The position numbers and the translations under genes are program-made. From Pempheris klunzingeri (taxonomy: Eukaryota; Chordata; Actinopteri; Acropomatiformes; Pempheridae), in NCBI RefSeq assembly GCF_042242105.1, contig NC_092016.1, positions 28,659,501-28,723,500 on the forward strand: DNA of 64,000 nucleotides, read 5' to 3'. Under the pieces are notes generated by a model. That model was given only the letters and a program-made list of their open reading frames with translations. It did no database searches and was not told the origin of the DNA. This document shows, one piece after another, positions 10,611 through 22,134 of this stretch; position 1 is the first letter of the stretch; each line of letters begins with the position of its first letter.

Positions 10611-13600
10611 ATGAGAACAGTACTGCTCATTGTTTATCTCCTTCCTGTGCTGGTAACAATCGCTCAGGCAACACCAGGTAAGAAAACACTTCATTTTATC
10701 CCACGTTACGGCGGAACATTTTGATGGACAGGTGTACATGTAGAGTTTTCAAATATCTTAGTAGCCTGAGGAATGTTAAGAACAATCTAACAAAGATAAA
10801 TTATGCAAGACAGAGAAACTTTGTTCACTTTGTCAGCGTTTCAGTAGTTACTTATTAGAACCTTGTTAGGGCTTGACCACTATGTGTGAGTTTTTCTTAA
10901 GGAATTTTGAAAGGTTGGATTAAGGGTTAAAGAAATTTCCAAACCCACCCAGTAATCCCTGGATTGTAGGATGAAAATGTGGATGGGACAATCTAACAAA
11001 GGTCTGAGCATACTACCCAGAACTTTTTAACACAGTGATGTTATTTCCTGTACTCTGGCTCCTGCAACAGGTGGGCTGAAACTTTTATCCGACATAAAGC
11101 AGTACATTTTGTACACCTAAAAATAAAAGCTAAAAGTACAGAAATAGTTTCGGTGACTATTTTAGAGCCGTCTTTAATAATAACCACTCTCTGGCTGCAT
11201 GTAACTACCGTTTGTGAAGATTCATCTTATAATGTTATCAAATCAATGAGGAAAGAGGAGAGGACAGCTGGAATCAAAGGGCCCCATGCATGCCGGAGCG
11301 GAAAGGTGGACTATTGCATGCAATGTTTCTGTAAGTTATTAATAACTTAGGCTGCTCTGAATCAATCAGGATCGTTGGATCGTCGATCCATTGTCTACAC
11401 CGCTTATCCTTAAGGGTCGCTCGCGAGGGGTGTTGAGCCAATCCCATCTGACCCTGGCAAGAGGCACATAGAAACAGAAAACCATTCATGCTCACTTTCA
11501 CTAGTCCCACTCTGCTGTGAGGCCCAGGCTGGAGGTTTTATTTATGTATTTATTTATTATTTGCCTGTTTGTTTGCTTGCTTGTTGTTTTTTTGTTTTTT
11601 TTACAATTGCTGACATATATATCTCAATACTAGTTTTAGTTTGCCACAGTGTTGGTAAATGTATTCAGATCGTTTAGACTAGTGTCAATACCATTCTATA
11701 AAAATGCACTGTTACACGTACAGTAAAGTGGGTGAAGTCTGTGCGAGCAAACTAACCTCAACTTAACTTTATGGCTACAACACATCACACTAATCAAACT
11801 CAATGCTGTCCTGGCTGCAGGCTGGAGGAATCCATCGTTCCTTTGTTCCTTGCTGGTTAGGAGCTTGGTGCTAACTTGCTGGTGTGCTCCTGTTGCTCTA
11901 AAGATCAGCTGGCAGACTCTTGGATCATACCTGCTGGTGCTGATAAGCTTGGTTCAGGCAGGGCTTTGTGTTGCTGCCATGAAAAAGGTGGTCTGGTCTG
12001 GTACAGGCCACACTGAGGCTGGGGCTGGAGGAGTAAGCTGCAGGTCTGGGACTGGACTCTCAGGGGTCCTGGTGAGATGAGGCACAGCGCTGACCTGGTC
12101 TCCAGCAGAGCTCAAGGTGAAACAGAGCTGGACCCTCAGGGGTCCAGAGAGAGAGCAGTGAGGGAGCTCTGGTTCTGTAGGGTCATGTGTCCCACACTGG
12201 CCGATGGTGGCTGTCATGGTCCAGGGGTGAGTTTAGCACACGTGTGCAAACTACACTGAAGCTGAGTTCAGAGAAGGAGCCCTTTGTTCAAAAGACAAAG
12301 ACACATGTAGTCCTCACCAATTTGGTGGAACCAACAAATGCTTCATTGTGTTTCACAGTGTTTTTGCTAGTTTTTTTTTAAAATATTTCCAATAAGTACC
12401 TAAAGTAAGTTTTCTAATATACTTTTGCTTTCAAGTTATACAGCTGATATACTTTGAGTTTTCTCTTCCTCTTTTTTATCTTCTGCATTTGGACACAAGT
12501 TCTTATCCATGAAATACATCTATGTCCTCTGTAAACCTTCATTACCTGAATTAGATGTATATGGCCTTCGCTTTTTTAGATGTAGATGTAGCAAAATGGC
12601 ACAAATTGCAGTCGATTGTTTGTGCTGTGCTTTGAGATTTTGAATTTAAATATAACAGTTTTAAAAATAGTATGTTAACGTGTTCAACAGAGTTTAGCTG
12701 GTGAGTTTGAAATCAGAACTGTGTTTTGTAGCACACTTTACATTACCACTGACAAAATCATGCTCAGGTGCAAGATGAGAAAGAAATGTTAACACGCTCC
12801 AAACAGCTCTGGAGTTTACAAACTATGCTTAGTCATGCAAGCACTCATGGGAAATGCAGTTCACATCAAGTATAGGTTTAACGCAGTCAAAGAATTAAAA
12901 AAAAACATGCCTTAGGAAATTACTGGAAATGTAATGTGGAATATACATTAATTGCAACCTTGCAAAAACACTGGTATGGTCCTTCCACACACAAACACAC
13001 ACTTATATACACACGTATATCTTCTAACACACTCAAATATCTTCAGCAGGGAGTGTCGATCCTGTGGTCTCCCTGAAAAATGGCAGAATTAGGGGGGAAT
13101 ACGTGACGCTGAAAGGCACAGAGAGGAGCGTGAAGCAATACCTGGGAATTCCCTTTGCTCAGCCCCCAGTGGGGCCCCTCCGCATGGCTGCACCCCAGGA
13201 AGCAGAGCACTGGGAGGGGGAGAGAGACGGCACACGCCAGCCCCCTATGTAAGGCTGGGTGACCAGTGAAGGGCACGGAACACACACAACAAGATCTGAG
13301 TAACATTTTTTCAGTCTGGATGATTATTTCTTCTTCTTCTTCTCAGGTGTATCCAGGATCCAGAAATAGTTGTGAATGTCTCTAGGACCATGTCAATCCA
13401 ATACACCCCACCAAGTCTTTCAGAGGACTGTCTGTATCTGAACGTATACACTCCATCTGAAGCCATGAAAGGGCACAAGCTGCCGGTGGGTTAAACAGAC
13501 AGCATGTGTGTACAGGCAAAATAACACAATCTCCTTACAGCACGCATGGTTTTACCACTCAAGCGTCTTCAGGGCAAATGGAGTTTTGGAGATACTGTGT

Positions 13601-16600
13601 AGGCTGTTCCAGCTTGTGAAGTTGTTTGGTCGATGCAAAAATGTGATACTGATTCTGTTCATTGGTGAAATTATAACTTACACTTGAGCTGTTTATAGAG
13701 TTAAGACCTCAGCTGCATTTAGCAGTTGAGCAAAGTTTAACAGGTGTCAGTGCTTAATCTCAACCTGCCATCTCAACTGTTGCACCTACACCTACATCAT
13801 CTGTCACTGATTACACTTCCTAATTCCAGTGCTTTGAGTTTGGCTGATACTTTCCATTGCTCTCTGTGTCACACCTCTGCCAAAATGTAAATGCTTTAGT
13901 CTCTTTCTCTTTGACTGGGAGTTTGAAATCCTTCAGCTTTTACACTAGAACTAAGATTTCAATTGCTTAGAGAACTCAGTACTGTACGTACTGTTAGTAC
14001 CGTAGCTACAGGGATGATCATGCAATCTTATGAAGGCTTACAGTGTTTTTATGGACGCAACTTGAGTAAACAGACTGTTCATCTCGGTTTATTATGGGCC
14101 TATATAAGCATTTGCTTGTAATGAATCACAATGTGGGCGGTGCATTGCAAACAGCCGTGAACAGCAGGCACCTGTGTCATGTTGTGTGTCAGGTGATGGT
14201 GTGGATCCATGGCGGAGGTCTTGCAATGGGTGCAGCTTCTCAGTATGATGGCGCTCCATTAGCTGCTTATGAAAACATAGTGATGGTTATTATTCAGTAT
14301 CGCCTTGGCATTCTGGGATTCCTGAGGTAAGGAACGGTGTAGCCCACCACATTCACAGTATCACAGTAACAGTTTCCAGAATGTTCTCAGTGAAATTTAG
14401 TCTTTAAGTGTATTTTCTGTCACAAGTGACTTTGTCTGTTACAAAGTACCGGGGATGAACATGCTAAGGGCAACTGGGGTTTCTTGGACCAGCTGGCAGC
14501 CCTGAGATGGGTGCAGGAAAATATTGAGGCCTTCGGAGGTGATCCACAAACTGTTACCGTCGCTGGAGAATCTGCAGGAGGTATCAGTGCATCCATACTG
14601 GTAAAGAAAACGAATCACTTCCAAAAAAAAAAAAAAAAAACACACACACAAGTGACCCAAATGTCACTTAATCAGTGCAGATGATAATTTGATCTATGAT
14701 TCATCATGACAAATGGACATGATGACTGACAAATGCCTATATCTTTCATTCTGAATAGACTCTATCTCCACAATCAAAAGGGCTGTTTCAGAGGGCAATT
14801 TTTCAAAGTGGAGTAGCAACACTTGGGAGCTACACTACAAGCCATCCTTTGTCTTATGCCAAGGTACTGTAACACGTGAACTGGGTAGATTAGCACACAT
14901 TTAGAAACACATGCACATGCATTATTCTGAACACGTGTATTTGTAATGGCAGAACTTAAATATGACTGTATGATTTGATCTTTATCCACTTTGGGAATGA
15001 GGACAAAAATACCTGATGAGTTTAAATTCAATAACAATTCAGGTACAAGTACATTTTTATAGCAACTTTCACACGTCGACCAGAGTCCACTACGTAAAGA
15101 GTTGTAGTTTTACTGCACAATTATTGTATCAAGGTATCATATGTACTTATGCATTTGTCATGAATCTCTTCCTTATACCTAGATTGTTGCCAACTTCACT
15201 GGATGTGACCGAAGAAGCACAGAGGAACTGGTCCAGTGTATGAAGGGGAAAAGTACAGATGAGCTAGTTGAGGTGACTAAAAAGGTAAATGGTCTTGTGC
15301 AGATATACAAGCAGATGTTATGTATCTAAGCCGTCACTTGATTGTGCTGATTGTGTTTTTTGTTTTTTTTAATTCTATCATTTATTTCGTGGATCCTTCT
15401 GTCTCTACAGTGTGGTTCAAGTTTAATTCGTTTTTTAATTTTATAAAGTTCGTATATGGAAGAACACTGGATTAACCAAAAATGAAAAAATGCAAATTGG
15501 GGATTATTGTAATCCTAACCCTCTTTTCATGGCTGAAAGAATTCTCGAGTCCTTCTCGGTAATAAGCAGGATGCAGTTTTTCTTTGAGTTATCTCCTTTA
15601 ATCGACACCAACACAGCAAGACAGTGTTCACCCAGCTTCACTCTCCTGGGGAGCACAGCAGACTGACCAGTCTACTGTTGCACATGTCCCTCTATGTCTG
15701 TTCCACTTAAAACTGTCCCCAGTACAAGAGCAGCAGGTAGGAACGAACGTAAACTCTTCAGCAGGGTTGACATGAAATAAAAAAATAATTATTACAGTTA
15801 AAGTGCTGTTGATGATGATGATGAAACAATTATCGTATTCCATATTCAACTTCATTCTGCAAATCCATAATAATGCTGTGAAATATTTCTGCTGAAGTAT
15901 GGATATAACTTACCCACAGTATCTTGTGCATCGTGACAAGCAACAATTAAATTACCCTTGTTAAATATTTAAGTTGAAGGCATAGTGAATTTGTGAAGGG
16001 TCTTCTGGTTCCAGGTTTTTATCAATTCAGCGACTTGTCTGTTAGAACAGGCAGCAGTTCTAGTCCACTCTTTGTTTGGGATAGTTTAACTGGTTTTGTC
16101 TGACAGAAGGAAAAACATAACAAAGGATATTAATCTAGACATCAAAATTCTTCATCATCTTCATCATCATTTCAGTTCATCTTTCAGACAATTACCGTGT
16201 AAATTTAGGAATAAAGAAATAATGTAACCACTTCTGAGTCGTAAACAGTACAACCAATGAATCATGAATCTGCACATATACTCATTTCAAACAAAGTGAA
16301 ACTTGCATATCTTGAACATAGGAGCTATGAGACGGATCAAGCATCCATGTGAGGACAGCGAAGTTCTTTGTTCTCTGAAAAAGGGTTGGCCAAGCTTTTC
16401 AGAGCACAAGCTGGCTGACTGTATAGAGTCCAGGGCTCACCATCCCACCCGTTCAGGAAACAGTGAGGCAGGTGAAGGCAGGTTGGAGCGGGAGAGGGTT
16501 TTCCACAAGCATAGCAAATTCAAGTAAATACCCCAAAATGTAATGTGTCTTGTAACTGGGGTTATACTAACAACAATTCTAAAGCAATTCAACCTATCCA

Positions 16601-17237
16601 TGCAAAGAAACCTGCTATAAATATCGTATGATAAAACAACAGTGTCAACAATCAATAGAAGAACTAATAGAAACCTTGTCTAAAGGGGAATTTTAATTGG
16701 ATCCATGTTCAGTGCAAAATTCCTGATCAGAATTTGAAACGTAAGTTTGGCCACAAGATGGCAGCCTGTGAACACCCTCTGACAGATTGGTTTCCCTTTA
16801 GCCAGCTGGCTGTTACCAGGATGTTCTGTCTTGCATTTAGATGAAAATTTACCTGGGGGCCGTGGTGGATGGAGTGTTTTTGACCGATACAGCTGAGGAG
16901 CTTCTTAAGAGGAAAGAGATGCTTAAGGTTCCAGTGATGATGGGAATTACCAACCATGAGTTTGGATGGATCCTGCCTCAGGTCAGACAGTTCACAATGC
17001 TTTCTAATTGTTTAGATACTTTTAACTTTAAGGATTTGTCACGTTTTGAAGCTTTGTCTGTGTCTGTGTTGATCACAGAGCTTTGCTCCTCCTGGCTGGG
17101 AACATGGCATGAACAGAGAGTCTGTGATGGCCGTGGTGAACATGTTCAATCCCACAGGGGTGAGCTCCATGACAGCTGTTGCTGCTTGTTGATGATAATG
17201 ATGATGGTTGATTTTAATGGGGGCTGCAGCAAAGGTT

Positions 17238-17268
<31 letters not shown>

Positions 17269-19486
17269 TTATTTATTTGATATGACAATTTGTCATTTTA
17301 TTTGACTGTGTAATTGATTATTTTTGATTATTTTCTGCCACCCAAAAAGTTAACTAAAACTATTCCTTCAAAACCTGATAATAGCATCAATAGCAAAAAA
17401 ATTTATTCAGTTTTAAATGTTTAATTCATCCCTCATGGGGCAATATGAGGCACAAGTTAAACTTTTAAACACAAGCTGCCTCCTACTTTACTGAAAAGTA
17501 CGTTCTAAGTGTATGTGCACAAGTAAGTACGTTTCCACGCCGCGCACATGTGAGCTGCATACTGGACTATGATTGGTTTAGAAGCTAGTTGTGATGTCAC
17601 AACGTCCTGCTTGTACGTACACATGTTAAACTGAGATTTAAGGAGAGCAGAGACACATTTTTTTTTAGCGGTTCACATCCGATTCATTTAAAAACTACAT
17701 TCTAGTTTCAGACTCTGCACAGTGAAGCTCAAACATCCAAGTGAGAACAGTAAACAAAGCGTATTTTAAATATGGGTTAGGGTGATTGATCCAGCTGGCT
17801 GAGAAGAAACATAACACGTAACACATAACACATAACACATTGAGATCACATCACATCTGATATGAATAATACTGACACGATGTTTAATAAAATAGTATAT
17901 GACACATTATTCCACAAATACATGGCCAGTGGCTGATAAGAGGTCATGACATCCTCCTCCTCGTTGATCCATCCAAAAGAAAGTCCTGACAAAAAAGAGG
18001 ACTACCTCAGAGTCTCAAATCTGATTGTCCAACCTTCCTCCCTAATCCAGGCCTCCTTGGCCAACAGCCTCATCGCTGATGAATACCTGAAAGATGCTAA
18101 AACTCCAGAGGAGATCAGAGATGGATTCACTGAAATCATGGGAGATCTGCTGATGACTCTGCCTGTCGTCAGTGTGGCCGGCTACCACGCAGGTCAGGGG
18201 CCAGGCAAAGAAAGACACAGCTCTGTGGATAAATGGAAACAAATGTGACTTGTTTGTGCTGCTTACAGAGGACTGACTGATGAGGAGGACGTTCTGTTAA
18301 TGCTGGTGTAACTTGCCGGCATAGATTATAGATTGCTTGATGCTCTTGTGGTCTAATGTCAGTCTGGCATAAGGAAAGTGTCATAGAGTTCATGCATCAC
18401 CCTGTAGTGAACAACAAACACAATTACCTACCTACTATTGTTAGCATAAACCTTTTGTCCTTTCTCTCCTTGGTCTTTTTAGATGTGGGTGTTCCCATTT
18501 ACATGTATGAGTTTGTATACCGCGCTGAGATCCATAAACACACCAGACCCAGCTTTGTGAAGGCAGATCATGCAGATGATGTCGGTTTCATGTTTGGTGG
18601 ATGTTTCTGGAATGGACACATAAAAATCATTGGTAGGTTATATGTACCATGCTGTGTATATTGTATGCACGGCCAGTTCATACCCAAGACCTGGGACTTA
18701 AAGGAATGAACAGATCATATGGCTAGAACACAAAAACATTAAAGTATGATCGCATCGTTCACATCATGGTTAATGGGTATCAGGGATTTAACTACTCCTG
18801 TCCCATTCTCAGGTAACATTACCAAGGACGATGAAAGGCTTTGTAGGACCATGATGGCATACTGGGCCAATTTTGTCCGTACTGGGTGAGTAAGCAATGA
18901 GAACAATATCATTAAAGCTGCACAAATCAATATTTTTGTACTTACTACAGAAAAATAGACTGAAGGAACATGATATGGGTCAAACCCACAATAATCACCT
19001 GACTTCATAGTGTATAAGATTGAAGTTTCAAGCATGCAAACATGAATGAATGAATGAACAAATGGGGTATAGAGTCAGAATGATTTAGAATGACTTTGTG
19101 TTTACAAACCAATTAAAATAGAATAAATTTCAAGTAGATGTGCAGAATTAGCATTCCATTGGTATCAAAGGGTAATAAGGCATTCCTTCTAAAGGGTGAC
19201 CATATGAAATCAGTAGCTAACAAAAATGTCCATATGTAATGACAACAGTGACTAACAGATGTAGTTGACATGTTTTGTACATCTCCTAAGCTCTCCCAAC
19301 GGCCCTGGTCTGGTCAGCTGGCCTCAGTATGACAGGCAGAAGCAGGAATACTTGGAGCTGGGCGTGTTGCAAACGGTGAGACAGAAACTGAAGACGGACA
19401 GGGTCCATTTCGCTACTGTGACTCTCCCTCAGAAGCTGGAACAGTTAGCAGCAGCAGCAGCAGCAGCAGCAAAACCCGGAAACTAA
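10611..19486 (+). CDS. ces2: Carboxylesterase, CES2-like (13 coding exons)
   Basis: Serine hydrolase of the carboxylesterase B family, which hydrolyses xenobiotic and lipid esters. Coding exons: 10611-10677, 13050-13248, 13347-13485, 14193-14326, 14447-14600, 14759-14863, 15183-15284, 16841-16981, 17079-17159, 18051-18192, 18483-18632, 18813-18885, 19291-19486. All junctions are GT-AG and the phases fit, giving 560 residues, normal for the family. Residues 1-20 are a signal peptide. The [10 protein letters not shown] motif, oxyanion segment HGGGL (141-145), nucleophile Ser222 in GESAGG, Glu340 in NHEFGW and His451 in KADHADD are all present, so the enzyme should be active. The ending LPQKLEQL matches the CES2 type, but an alanine run and KPGN replace the usual HTEL-like ER-retention tail, so it may be secreted. 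Exon 2 has tandem acceptors (CAGCAG). AATAAA lies at 19750-19755. CES2 rather than another ces paralogue is inferred from remembered sequences. Confidence 0.9.
11376..11480. repeat. Dispersed teleost repeat fragment
   Basis: The stretch CATTGTCTACACCGCTTATC followed by a GGGTCGC(T/G)GGGGTG-like segment and CCAATCCCATCTGACCCTGG is a diverged copy of a very common fish interspersed repeat. It lies in the first intron of the esterase. The family was not named. Confidence 0.6.
16751..16764 (+). promoter_or_regulatory. CTCF-like motif in esterase intron 7
   Basis: CCACAAGATGGCAG, preceded by GG and followed by CC, is an excellent match to the CTCF core on the plus strand. It lies 77 bases upstream of esterase exon 8. 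Occupancy is not shown. Confidence 0.45.
17239..17271. repeat. TA-rich microsatellite
   Basis: A short TATATA run lies in the intron after esterase exon 9. It has no coding meaning. Confidence 0.7.
19449..19471 (+). repeat. GCA trinucleotide repeat encoding a C-terminal alanine run
   Basis: Eight GCA/alanine codons in tandem lie at the end of the last esterase exon, just before KPGN and the stop. Slippage in this tract may explain the loss of the normal ER-retention tail. The length is probably polymorphic. Confidence 0.85.
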
Positions 19487-19944
19487 TCTCTGCATGCTGT
19501 CATATTGAATATGTTGGTCTGAGAGTTTTTGTGCCTCCCCACCAGAACCAATGAGTGTATTGTTAATTACCGCCTGAATGCTTTTATCGCTGTTTTAGAA
19601 TGCTATTATTGGGCTTCTTTTAATTCTGTGCATCTTTTGTGACATGTATTTTTAACATAGCTGTAATTAAATTCATTGAAAGAACAAATTTTCCCTTATC
19701 AAAATATCCTCATGGCATGGTGAGGGTGACACTCCCCATACACTTGTAAAATAAATTGATTTCCCCAGATATAAATTTAAGCACCATGTAAAATATCCAA
19801 AAGAAGTGCTGACTGATTTGTTAATATTCATCATGGAGAAATATAGTGACCGAGAACATTGTCACTTACAAAGAAACAGCTTGTATATCTGGGCTTGCTC
19901 ACTGACACAATGGGCTTGACTCATATCCAGATGATTTACACCAA

Positions 19945-20145
19945 GATTCAAGATTCAAGATGTTTATTTGTCATGTGCACAGTAAGAACACGATGGTGAC
20001 ACTGAGCAATGAAATTCTTACTTTGTTCGTTTCCCTCCACATAGACACAAGAATATAAAATAGAAAAACAATTATAAATATAAAAAAAGAGGGCAATGTA
20101 CAGAAGAATAATTTAAAAGATAGTGCAAATACAGTGTGCAAGTGC
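19945..20145. repeat. Dispersed teleost repeat downstream of the esterase
   Basis: The stretch with ATTCAAGATTCAAGATGTTT and TTTGTCATGTGCACAGTAAG, then AGCAATGAAATTCTTACTTT and a tail with GGGCAATGTACAG and TAGTGCAAATACAG, resembles a widespread fish interspersed repeat. It lies between the esterase poly(A) signal and the next promoter. Confidence 0.6.
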
Positions 20146-20289
20146 AAATTTAGTTTCGCAGTTAAACATTCTAGCCTTTTAAAATTATTTTATGACGAAT
20201 GTTCAAGGAGTGTATTCATTGTAAAGTCCGTGTTAATCCTTCCTGCGTATTTAACCAAGGTGCAAGTTTAGCCACAGCACTCTTAACGT

Positions 20290-20660
20290 GCAGGAAACAC
20301 CCCATAATATCCACGCTAACTTGACAGCGCCGTTCGGTCGCGCTCATTGGCTCGGTTTCTCGGTGACGTCGTTGGGTTCCCCCCCTCGTGGCGCTGGCCT
20401 GTGTTTGCGGTTGCGCACTTCCTCCTAAACACCACAGTCCGTGAAGCAGGGCTCGCGACCATCTAATGCCTACGACACATAAACATCGCTGAGGAGCAGC
20501 TCCGTCCTCCCGCCATGAAGGGACGTGTTTCTGTATGTACAGCTGCTGCTCGTGCTCGACGTCTCTTAGAATACCAATGGGCGTTTTCCAGACATATTGT
20601 TTTACTTGTTAAACGCCGTATTTCTGTGTATTTGAACGGTCCTGGGGTCAAAGGTAGGGG
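20290..20660 (+). promoter_or_regulatory. CpG-rich promoter and probable non-coding exon 1 of the KIAA0513 gene
   Basis: The GC- and CpG-rich segment carries ATTGG at 20345-20349 (inverted CCAAT) and a CRE-like TGACGTC at 20364-20370. A likely 5' UTR exon starts near 20400 and could end at 20653 before GTAGGG; another donor, CAG/GTGCGA, lies near 20940. The first coding exon begins only at 28291, so intron 1 would be about 7.6 kb. Assignment to KIAA0513 rests on strand and on the absence of any other plus-strand gene between them. Confidence 0.55.
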
Positions 20661-20700
20661 GAATTCTCTGGATGTTCTGGCGTATCTCGCTACACCAGAG

Positions 20701-20810
<110 letters not shown>

Positions 20811-21149
20811 CTTCACTGTGAGTTTGCTGCTCCGTGACCACCGTGGGGTTCTCCTGTTAGCCTGAACACGCAGCGACCGACGTTACAGGAAACGTCAGCC
20901 GTGTCTGTGCTTATTCAGCGCTACTTCCTCAGCTGTCAGGTGCGACCAGACCACCAACTTGAACCCACTGGTCAGCGCTTGTGTTCGGTAATAAGCTACT
21001 GTCGGCATTAAGGGAGTCCGAGTTCATATGTTTTTAACTCTTTCGCATCTCAATTCATTCACGGCAGGTTTTGGCCCTCCGCCACGGTCGGTTGTAGAAA
21101 TGTGTCAAAGAGAGATTGTAGAAGAGAAGTGCCGCTTTATACCGCTGCT

Positions 21150-21171
21150 GTGTGTGTGTGTGTGTGTGTGT
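21150..21171. repeat. Short GT microsatellite
   Basis: About eleven GT units in the first intron of the KIAA0513 gene. Confidence 0.8.
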
Positions 21172-22134
21172 GCCGCACTGGAGGTTAACTCGTCTCGATT
21201 TGCAGCAACCACCATGTCCCGGGTGATGAGGTTAGCACGCTGGCTGATGAGCAGTTCATCATAAAGCGAGCAGATTTTTAAATGGAATCTGGCGTGACGT
21301 TTTCTCTCTACATGGCAGAGCAGCAGGTCCACAAGCAGATGGCAAATAACACGCAGCTCTAAATACATCGGTGCGTAATGAGCACAGAATAACTAGAGAG
21401 GGCGAATACTGCACACATCCATATAAGACACATCTGGTTAAAATATGTAAAAACAAAACAAACAAAAAAAACAGAAGTGGACATGGGGGAGAACCCCCCC
21501 CCCCTAGGTTTACAGCACCCATCACTCCTTTCACCCTGGCTCTGTAGTGTTTGCTTAAAGAAAGATGGAGGAGAGGCTTGAAGTGTTTCGTAGCTTCTGG
21601 GCATTTTTTCAGCATGAATTGCACATTCAGGCATTTTTTGCCATGTTACATTAGGTTGTAATGGAAAAGCCACTACACAGGCACATGGGGTATTGGTGTT
21701 ACTATTGAAGAGATTGCTCACTACCATCTTTGACCTCTTTGACCTTTCTGTTTGAACTTTCTATTTTTATGGTTTAATGGTAGGTAAACTGCATAACGTA
21801 CACCATGCTCCGGAGGTACACTGCTTTCACTTCACCTGATATGATGATAGGTTTAAGTGCTGCAGTTTTTTTCTCTCCACAATTCCAGCTTGTTCTCTGA
21901 AAACAGATTCAGCGCTCGAAGTGCTGCCTGTGGTGAGCAGGTTACATAGATAAGCGCAGAGCCCTTAGCTGCTACACTGGCCAATCTCAACTGAGATTCT
22001 ACACCTAACGTAGCTGCCATTAGCCACTTCTGCTTGTCACACTTCTCTTGTAACATGTGAGGTGAACTATCACACTATGGCATTGTGCTACTGTTATGTA
22101 CCCAAACTGAGTTTTGAATATACAAATATGAGGA

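Noticed and set aside
17946-18050. Open frame upstream of esterase exon 10 as coding
   Set aside because: The frame is open by chance; the CCTAATCCAG acceptor at 18050 and family comparison place the exon start at 18051.
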